A DNA stretch of 56,810 bases from CAMCSH01 sp043748535 (lineage in GTDB: Bacteria; Verrucomicrobiota; Lentisphaeria; Lentisphaerales; Lentisphaeraceae). The notes below the pieces were generated by a model, which ran no database searches, was not told the origin of the DNA, and saw only the letters and a list, made by a program, of their open reading frames with translations. The stretch is from positions 1-56,810 of the forward strand of contig JAYTMY010000075.1 of assembly GCA_043748535.1 (NCBI GenBank), read 5' to 3'. This document shows, one piece after another, positions 51,045 through 56,810 of this stretch (positions within the stretch are counted from its first letter, which is position 1; every line of letters starts with the position of its first letter). The position numbers and the translations under genes are program-made.

Positions 51045-53420
51045 ATGTTTGCGAAATCCTTTCTCACTGTTCTTCTGACTAGCGGTCTTGCCGCCAGTCT
51101 TGCCGCCCAGCAGTCGGCCCAAACCACCCTCAACGAAGAAGTGCGACGTCAGCAGCAGGAACTTGCCGCTGATGAGCTCGTTCGCAATGCAGAAAATGCC
51201 CAACTTGCAGGACGTTTTCAGGATGCAGTTGACACTGTTGCCAAGGCTGAAGCGATCTACAAGACGCTCGGCTCCTCTCGGCACATAGCTGAAAAAACGC
51301 AATCGACCCACAAATTGCACGTGGTTGCGCTCGCCTCCTTGGCCTCATCAATGGCAAAGCAGGCCCGCGAATCAAGCTCGGTTGCGCTCTATGAAAAGGC
51401 CCTGATCTGCTATCGCCAAGTGAACGAGCTTGATCCTGGTAGCCGCCAGCAACTTGCACCTGAGATCAAGGCCGTTGAAAAAGCTTTGGATGAGCAGAAG
51501 TTTGAAGCTGAAGTCGGACGTCAAAAGCTAAAATCTGAAGCGCGTGATCAGAAAAATCAGATTCAGCCCCTTTTGGATCAGGCTAAAATTCTTTATGCGG
51601 CACGTCGTTTCGGCGAGTGTAAAGATAAAATCGATGAGATTTATGTCCTTGACCCCTTTAATACCAGTGCCGCACAGCTCCGCACCCGTAATGACCTTGC
51701 CATGCTGGCCTCTGCCAAGGATCGCAAAACCAATACGATGCAAGAAATTGATGCCGAAATCAACTGGAAGTGGGCCTCCCCAGTTTCCGCAGCGAGCAAT
51801 CAAAATCGCGCTTCCGGGGTCACTGGCAAAAGCACAGAAAGTGTGACCTCTAAAATCCAGGAAAAATTGACATCTATCGTTTTCCCTAAGATCAAATATG
51901 AGGGTGCTAATCTGAAAGAAGTGATCGCCGACATCATTCTCAAGAGTAAGCGTCTGGATCCTGATCAAACTGGCTTGAATATCATTTTGGCAGCACCTAG
52001 CCTAGAACAGGCCGATGGTCAAAAAGCCATTACTTTGGAATTTGAGGATATCAAGGCCGGCGACCTTCTTCGCACTATTGCTCAAATGTCAGGGATGCGA
52101 TTTAAGATTGAGGCTTTCTCAATAGTCATTAGCGATAGCAACTTAGCCACTGACTCGATGGAAACTCGCTATTTTCCAGTCAGTGCCACGGTAGCAGAAT
52201 CGGTTGTCACCCCGGAAGGCGGCGATAAGCCTGACTGGATGGCACATTTCAAAAAATTCAGCATTGAATTTCCTCCTGGCGCTAAAATTGCCTATGTTGC
52301 CGGCGTCAGTCGTTTGGTGGTCACCAATACGGATGAGAATCTCATCAAAATTGAATCTATCATCCGCCAGCTCGACATCCCGACGACACAGGTTTCGATC
52401 GAAGCCAAAATCCTCGATGTCGATATCAATGACATCAAAGAACTTGGTGTCCAGTGGCGTTATACGACCTCGACCTTGAACCCGACCCTTGACAACCCTG
52501 CGGCAGGCGGCGCTGCTGGTGGAGCCGCTGCTGGTGGAGCCGCTGCAGTGGCGTCACCCAACGGTGGTCGTGATATGAAGCCTTTCACAGGTGACACTTT
52601 CTTCACGCAAAGCAACAACGGCACTGTTGGCGGTAATGGTCAGTTGGACGGCGGTATCCGCAGTCTCAAAAAAGTCGAATCTCTAGGACTTGACGAAAAT
52701 CCGGTACAACTGGGTGCTGATGTTGTTTTCGGTCACCAACAGCTGCAAATGCTGGTAAGAGCCTTGGATCAAAAGGACACTAACGAAATTCTCTCAGCCC
52801 CGAAAGTGACGACTGCTGCCAACAGCACAGCGATCATTCGTGTCGTTGAAGAGCACTTCTTCCCCTCAGATTGGGAGGCCCCGGAAGTTCAAGGCCAAAT
52901 TATCGTCCCGTCGACGCCTGTCTATAAAGACAAGCGTGATGTTGGTGTCATCTTGGAAGTGACCCCATTGGTTGACCCTGATGGTTACACCATCGAAATG
53001 GAACTCAAGCCGCAAATTGTGTCCTTCCTTGGCTACGACACCACATTTGATGACGTCTATTCGGTGATCACTCCCTTGGGGCAAATGGTTCCTGGATTAG
53101 ATCCGAATGCTCTTGCCATCATCGACTTCCGCAACTCAATGCCGATCCTTGAAGTCCGTTCAATCGAAACCAAGGTCAAGGTTTGGGATGGTGAAACCGT
53201 CATGCTCGGTGGTTTGATCAAAGAGACAGTGACAAAAGTCGATGACGGTATCCCTTATCTACGGGACATCCCGCTGCTCGGCCGCCTTTTTGAAAATAAA
53301 GGCGAGTCGCACCGCAAAACCAACCTCATGGTCTTTGTCTCTCCTCGTCTGGTGACTCCTGGCGGCTCTGCCGTCAGACCCACCAACTTGAAGGGCATTC
53401 CTGATTTCAACCGTCTCTGA
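51045..53420 (+). CDS. Secretin paralog 3 (GspD/PilQ superfamily)
   Basis: This 791-residue protein starts at ATG 51045 behind AAGGATACG, with signal peptide MFAKSFLTVLLTSGLAASLA. It has the TPR-like 'AKILYAARRFGECKDKIDEI' and 'INWKWASPVSAASNQ', then 'IVFPKIKYEGANLKEV' at about 277. The alanine/proline linker of the other two is missing; instead a glycine/alanine tract lies at about 485-508 (AGGAAGGAAAGGAAA). Core motifs are 'VILEVTPLVDPDGYTIEMEL' and 'KVKVWDGETVMLGGLIKE'. It ends 'RPTNLKGIPDFNRL'. It lies 12 bp after paralog 2, so all three are made from one message. Paralogs 2 and 3 appear to be the more recent duplication. Confidence 0.88.
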   Translation: MFAKSFLTVLLTSGLAASLAAQQSAQTTLNEEVRRQQQELAADELVRNAENAQLAGRFQDAVDTVAKAEAIYKTLGSSRHIAEKTQSTHKLHVVALASLASSMAKQARESSSVALYEKALICYRQVNELDPGSRQQLAPEIKAVEKALDEQKFEAEVGRQKLKSEARDQKNQIQPLLDQAKILYAARRFGECKDKIDEIYVLDPFNTSAAQLRTRNDLAMLASAKDRKTNTMQEIDAEINWKWASPVSAASNQNRASGVTGKSTESVTSKIQEKLTSIVFPKIKYEGANLKEVIADIILKSKRLDPDQTGLNIILAAPSLEQADGQKAITLEFEDIKAGDLLRTIAQMSGMRFKIEAFSIVISDSNLATDSMETRYFPVSATVAESVVTPEGGDKPDWMAHFKKFSIEFPPGAKIAYVAGVSRLVVTNTDENLIKIESIIRQLDIPTTQVSIEAKILDVDINDIKELGVQWRYTTSTLNPTLDNPAAGGAAGGAAAGGAAAVASPNGGRDMKPFTGDTFFTQSNNGTVGGNGQLDGGIRSLKKVESLGLDENPVQLGADVVFGHQQLQMLVRALDQKDTNEILSAPKVTTAANSTAIIRVVEEHFFPSDWEAPEVQGQIIVPSTPVYKDKRDVGVILEVTPLVDPDGYTIEMELKPQIVSFLGYDTTFDDVYSVITPLGQMVPGLDPNALAIIDFRNSMPILEVRSIETKVKVWDGETVMLGGLIKETVTKVDDGIPYLRDIPLLGRLFENKGESHRKTNLMVFVSPRLVTPGGSAVRPTNLKGIPDFNRL

Positions 53421-53433
53421 TCTCGGAGGAAAT

Positions 53434-54540
53434 ATGAATAACGACAACGAAGAAACCAAGATCAAAGTGCCTGAGAGCGTGTCTGACGAGACTACCAACT
53501 TGCCTCGTATGGATGCCGACACTCAGACCCAGTCGATTCCTCGCCCTGAGAATGCCTTACATGTTCGCGACTCAGACACTTCAAAGCTGAAGCGCATTCA
53601 ACCAAAGGCCAATGTCGGCGCCGCCATGGATGCCGATAACAACACCGACACGGTCCACCTCAAGGTCATCAAAGAGAAGAAGAAGCAGCTTGCCGGCATC
53701 CTCACCGCCTCGCAAACCATTCGACTTCGCCCCCCTTCCGGCAATGATTCTTCACCCCCTCCTGCCTCGGCAGGAACCCTGAAGGTTTCGGTCCCCCAAA
53801 TCAACACTCCGCCGAGCTCTGCTGGAACCCTCAGGGTTTCATCAGCCTCAGCCGCGGCACAGCCCTCTTCGGCAGGAACTTTGAAAGTCGACATGCCGAT
53901 GCAGTCAGCCCCTCAGGCTGGCGGCACGCTCAAGATCAATATGCCAGTCAGCTCGACTGATTCAGGCACCATCAAGGTCACTAAGGCGCAGGTCGCGGAA
54001 TCAGCTGCTGCTGGCACTTTAAAAATTAAATCAGCCTCGACTTCTGATTCCTCCGTCACTCCTCCCTCTGCCGCAGGCACCTTGAAAATCAAGGCGCCCA
54101 CTGGCTCTGCCACCGCCACCCCACCCGCAGCCTCCGGCACCTTAAAAATCAAGGCTCCAACTGCGGAAGCGGAAGAAACTGTGCGGATGGATTCCGGCTC
54201 TGATGACAAGAAGGGTGGGACCCTTAAGCTGAAATCCGGCTCCGGCTCAATGTCGTCCCCTGCCGCTCAAGCTGGCCCTGGCACCCTCAGAAGTGCTGCC
54301 GCTGCCCGCGCGCAAGAAGACCTTGCGGAAATCGATCCGAAAACTCTTCCCGGGATCTTCACTATCCTCGGTTCCCTGGTCGCAATCACCGCCGCCGGCT
54401 TCCTGGTTTATTTCGTCACCGTCAGCTACTTCAACATCTACATGTCGAACGCTGCCGTGGCTCAGACCACTGCGCCCGCGAAAGCTGAAAGCGCATCGCC
54501 AGCTCCCGCTCCCAAAACCGAGACTCCGGCTACAACCTGA
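53434..54540 (+). CDS. Membrane protein with ten GTLK-type repeats
   Basis: This 368-residue protein has no signal peptide; ATG 53434 follows CGGAGGAAAT. The first 80 residues are polar, with short 'TTNLPRM'-like strands. From about 108 to 285, ten G-T-L/I-K/R motifs occur at irregular 15-30 residue intervals (for example AGTLKVSVP, GGTLKINMP, AGTLKIKSA), embedded in serine/alanine/proline-rich sequence that should be disordered. A single membrane helix lies at about 308-332 (LVAITAAGFLVYFVTVSYF), followed by an alanine/proline tail. By topology the repeats face the cytoplasm. It is the last gene of the secretin operon, 13 bp after paralog 3. The repeats could dock cytoplasmic partners, or be phosphorylated; both are guesses. 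Confidence 0.75.
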   Translation: MNNDNEETKIKVPESVSDETTNLPRMDADTQTQSIPRPENALHVRDSDTSKLKRIQPKANVGAAMDADNNTDTVHLKVIKEKKKQLAGILTASQTIRLRPPSGNDSSPPPASAGTLKVSVPQINTPPSSAGTLRVSSASAAAQPSSAGTLKVDMPMQSAPQAGGTLKINMPVSSTDSGTIKVTKAQVAESAAAGTLKIKSASTSDSSVTPPSAAGTLKIKAPTGSATATPPAASGTLKIKAPTAEAEETVRMDSGSDDKKGGTLKLKSGSGSMSSPAAQAGPGTLRSAAAARAQEDLAEIDPKTLPGIFTILGSLVAITAAGFLVYFVTVSYFNIYMSNAAVAQTTAPAKAESASPAPAPKTETPATT

Positions 54541-54561
54541 GTTCTGACAAGACTAGATTTT

Positions 54562-54590
54562 GAGGCGGACTGCAAGGTCCGCCTCTTTTC
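54562..54590 (+). terminator. Terminator of the pilus-like operon
   Basis: GAGGCGGAC and GTCCGCCTC form a perfect 9-bp stem around TGCAAG, followed by TTTTCTT, 22 bp after the stop of the GTLK-repeat gene. Confidence 0.9.
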
Positions 54591-54648
54591 TTGCTCGCCA
54601 AAATGACTCAAGAAGGCATCTTGGGCCGCAACACAACCGGAGAACACC

Positions 54649-55467
54649 ATGTCTTTTCTCAAGCTCGAAGGTAAAACCTTCCTCGTCGTCGGCGTCGCCA
54701 ATCGCAAGTCCGTCGCTTACTCCGTCGCCAAAACTCTTGAAGAGGAGGGCGCCAAAGTCATCTATTCCGTCCGCTCGCCGAAGCGCCGCGACGAACTCGG
54801 CCCGAAGCTGCTTAAAGATCGCGATCTGGTGATCTGCGACCTCGAACGGCAGGAAGATATTGATCAGCTTGCGGTTCAGATCGCTCAAATCGCCCCCCAG
54901 GGCATTGATGGTCTTTTGCATTCGGTCGCCTTCGCCAACTACTCGGAAGGCATGAAGCCTTTTCATCACACCGTCCGCAAGGACTTCCTCCAGGCGGTCG
55001 ACATTTCCTGTTTCTCTCTCGTTGCCCTCGTCAAGGCCCTTGAAAGCCAGTTTAAGACCGGTTCCTCGATCGTGACCGTGTCAATCTCGACCACCCGCAT
55101 GGCAAGCGAAAATTACGGCTATATGGCCCCGGTCAAGGCCGCTCTCGATTCTTCGGTGGTCTTCCTTGCCAAGGCCCTCGCGAGCCGCGACATTCGGGTC
55201 AACGCCGTCGGCGCTTCGCTCCTCAAAACTTCTGCTTCTGCCGGCATCCCCGGCTACCTCGATTCCTATCTCTTCGCCGAGAAAGTCATTCCCCGCGGCA
55301 AAGCGCTCCAGACCGAGGAGGCCGCTGACGCCGCCACCTACCTGCTGTCGCCACGATCCTCCGGTATCAACGCCCGCACTCTGGTCGTCGATGCCGGCAT
55401 GGAGATCAACTACTTCGACAAGGATGTCGTTGCCGCCGTGGCGAAGTCGCTGTTCAGCAAGGGCTGA
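54649..55467 (+). CDS. fabI: Enoyl-ACP reductase (NADH type)
   Basis: This 272-residue enzyme reduces enoyl-ACP in the last step of the fatty-acid elongation cycle. It has the FabI hallmarks: N-terminal 'FLVVGVANRKSVAYSVAKTL' (the modified Rossmann motif), Tyr156 and Lys163 in 'YGYMAPVKAALDSS' with the six-residue spacing, and a substrate-loop segment 'LLKTSASAGIPGYLD'. The tail 'GINARTLVVDAGMEINYF' is typical. Residue numbers coincide with those of E. coli FabI. ATG 54649 is preceded by CGGAGA. It stands alone between the operon terminator and a convergent gene, whose stop codon abuts its own. Confidence 0.95.
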   Translation: MSFLKLEGKTFLVVGVANRKSVAYSVAKTLEEEGAKVIYSVRSPKRRDELGPKLLKDRDLVICDLERQEDIDQLAVQIAQIAPQGIDGLLHSVAFANYSEGMKPFHHTVRKDFLQAVDISCFSLVALVKALESQFKTGSSIVTVSISTTRMASENYGYMAPVKAALDSSVVFLAKALASRDIRVNAVGASLLKTSASAGIPGYLDSYLFAEKVIPRGKALQTEEAADAATYLLSPRSSGINARTLVVDAGMEINYFDKDVVAAVAKSLFSKG

Positions 55468-56091
55468 TCAATTCTTCACTTCTCTCAGGAGGCCGAGCTG
55501 TTTCAGCCCGGCCTCGAGCTTTTCATGGTCAACCGTGTTGCCACTCACCATTAAGCATGACTGCTGTGGCAAGAAGCTGGCGCTGCCTTTTTCCAGATTG
55601 GCTCCGAGTTGACGGCAGAAGGCGAGGACTTTGTCAGCCGTCGGGCGGGCTTTGGCTTGTGGATCGACCATGCCGGAGAAGCCTGAGGCGACCAAATAGG
55701 TCCGTGATTGCAGCTTGGCGGCATCCATTGGCGACAGGGTCCAGATCCCGGAGGATTTCTCTTGGGAGAGGTCCAGCCCAGTCGCCTTGGCAATAGTTTT
55801 TAGCGCCTCTTCGGCGCTCAATCCGCGCAAGTCGGCATTGAGCTCTTGCACGGCTTTGGTGGCTGCCGGAAGAATCACCACATTGATGCTTTTGCCCTTG
55901 CTCTTGGCGATTTTTCGAACCACCACAATGGCTTCTTCCAGGTTGACTCCTTCGAGTCGCCCGACTTGCGCCGGGATCGCGGGCTGAGCCGGCACTGCAG
56001 GTTGCGCCGGGATGGCTGGTTTTGCGGGGACTGCTGGGTCGGCAGCTTGGACCGGAGCCAAGAGAAGGATAAGAGGAAGGGCCATGCTCAT
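55468..56091 (-). CDS. Secreted protein with PAIPAQ repeats
   Basis: This 207-residue protein starts at ATG 56091, seven bases after AGGAGA. A signal peptide (MSMALPLILLLAPVQAADPA) is followed by about five hexapeptide-like repeats (PAVPAK, PAIPAQ), which would form an extended rod. The C-terminal 160 residues begin 'LEGVNLEEAIVVVRKIAKSK' and contain 'LRGLSAEEALKTIAKATGLD', similar in outline to the secretin N-terminal (STN-like) domain. The later part ends with 'SCLMVSGNTVDHEKLEAGLK', which resembles the N-domain segments of the secretin family. It may be a stand-alone secretin N-domain protein, perhaps related to the operon upstream. Convergent with fabI. Confidence 0.65.
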   Translation of the reverse strand: MSMALPLILLLAPVQAADPAVPAKPAIPAQPAVPAQPAIPAQVGRLEGVNLEEAIVVVRKIAKSKGKSINVVILPAATKAVQELNADLRGLSAEEALKTIAKATGLDLSQEKSSGIWTLSPMDAAKLQSRTYLVASGFSGMVDPQAKARPTADKVLAFCRQLGANLEKGSASFLPQQSCLMVSGNTVDHEKLEAGLKQLGLLREVKN

Positions 56092-56253
56092 GTGCGGGTC
56101 TCCTGGCTGATCTTGGGTATGAGGGGGAACAGGTCAATCTACACCTGATGATCGCGACTAGCAAGAAAAATCTGCGTCGCCGGATCTGAGGACAGAGCGA
56201 CGTTCCCGAGCTAGATTGCGCACGCAAATTTCCCAACCCCGTAGAGTCCCATC

Positions 56254-56810
56254 GTGAGCATCGAATCCGCCTCCCGCGAAACCCCTCTCGCCCGCGTCCG
56301 CAATATCGGCATCATGGCCCACATCGACGCTGGCAAAACCACCACCACCGAGCGCATCCTCTTCTACACCGGCAAGAGCCACCGCCTCGGTGAAGTCCAC
56401 GACGGCAACGCCACGATGGACTGGATGCCGCAGGAACAGGAACGCGGCATCACCATTACCTCCGCCGCCACCACTTGCTTCTGGCAGGATTTCAAGATCA
56501 ATATCATCGATACCCCCGGACACGTCGACTTCACCGTTGAGGTCGAGCGCTCGCTCCGCGTCCTCGATGGCGCCATCGCCGTCTATTGCGCCGTCGGCGG
56601 CGTCCAGCCGCAATCGGAAACCGTCTGGCGCCAAGCCAAGCGCTACGGTGTCCCCGCCATCGCCTTCGTCAACAAGATGGACCGCACCGGTGCCGACTTC
56701 AACAAGGTCGTCCGTGAGCTCAGCAGCAAGCTCGGGGCCAACCCGGTTCCCCTGCACCTGCCGATCGGCGCCGAAGATGGCTTCAAGGGCTATGTCGACC
56801 TGATCAAGAT
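56254..56810 (+). CDS. fusA: Elongation factor G, 5' part only
   Basis: The frame starts at a GTG at 56254 (MSIESASRETPLARV) and runs off the window edge, showing 185 residues. GTPase motifs occur in order: the P-loop 'AHIDAGKTTTTER', switch I 'RGITITSAA', 'DTPGHVDF' and 'NKMD'. The start is typical of EF-G, which catalyses ribosomal translocation. No ATG lies at a suitable place upstream, and no strong ribosome site is visible before the GTG. The gap to the divergent gene at 56091 (162 bp) should hold its promoter. Confidence 0.9.
   Translation, partial: MSIESASRETPLARVRNIGIMAHIDAGKTTTTERILFYTGKSHRLGEVHDGNATMDWMPQEQERGITITSAATTCFWQDFKINIIDTPGHVDFTVEVERSLRVLDGAIAVYCAVGGVQPQSETVWRQAKRYGVPAIAFVNKMDRTGADFNKVVRELSSKLGANPVPLHLPIGAEDGFKGYVDLIK

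Overview
The window looks like a chromosomal segment of a Gram-negative member of the PVC superphylum, most likely Verrucomicrobiota/Lentisphaerota. The evidence is indirect: lipid A genes (lpxC, a double-domain fabZ, lpxA), two kinases of the PknB/planctomycete-verrucomicrobial style, a prepilin with a 'RRFTLLE' cleavage region lacking the usual glycine, a GH29 fucosidase remnant, and a pilus-like operon whose gene order recalls the Akkermansia Amuc_1098-1102 locus. The DNA is GC-rich except for the pilus-like operon, which is visibly AT-richer. No rRNA, tRNA, CRISPR array, phage or complete transposon was seen.

Layout. 1-10 kb is an accessory-looking stretch of mostly minus-strand genes: small hypothetical proteins, a 1779-residue DUF3686-type AAA ATPase, a FitA-like antitoxin with a truncated PIN toxin, and a flagellin-like gene paired with a membrane protein. 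Its gaps are packed with short repeats (inverted-repeat elements, decamer TCGA arrays, octamer and 11-mer tandem arrays). 10.4-16.3 kb holds an HDOD-sthA-GNAT operon and a membrane Ser/Thr kinase coupled to a secreted protein. 16.3-17.9 kb holds ldcA, with its last 95 bp duplicated beyond an ATPase fragment. 19.7-22.2 kb is the lpxC-fabZ-lpxA operon. 22.3-25.7 kb holds a CREST-type membrane protein and a ctaA-ctaB-DUF420 haem A operon. 25.8-33 kb is again accessory: a prepilin, a fucosidase cut off by a palindrome cluster, a large secreted protein with an internal duplication, a TPR protein and an anti-sigma-like protein.

33.2-41.1 kb carries a zinc-ribbon Ser/Thr kinase, parC, guaB and a floA-like gene. 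41.1-54.6 kb is one long plus-strand run: a secreted protein, a PilM-PilN fusion, a PilO-like protein, a membrane-anchored protein with zinc-ribbon-like and calcium-loop-like motifs, three tandem paralogous secretins, and a membrane protein with ten GTLK-type repeats, closed by a terminator. The window ends with fabI, a small secreted repeat protein and the start of fusA.

The most interesting system is the three-secretin pilus-like operon. PilM-N, PilO-like and the calcium-loop protein would form the inner-membrane platform. The three secretins share one unusual architecture (TPR-like region, conserved PK-KYE domain, secretin core) and could form a mixed channel or three interchangeable ones. 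No pilus ATPase or prepilin peptidase gene is present here. The second theme is the density of intergenic tandem and palindromic repeats, some of which have apparently broken genes (vapC, fucosidase) or supplied a gene's 3' end.
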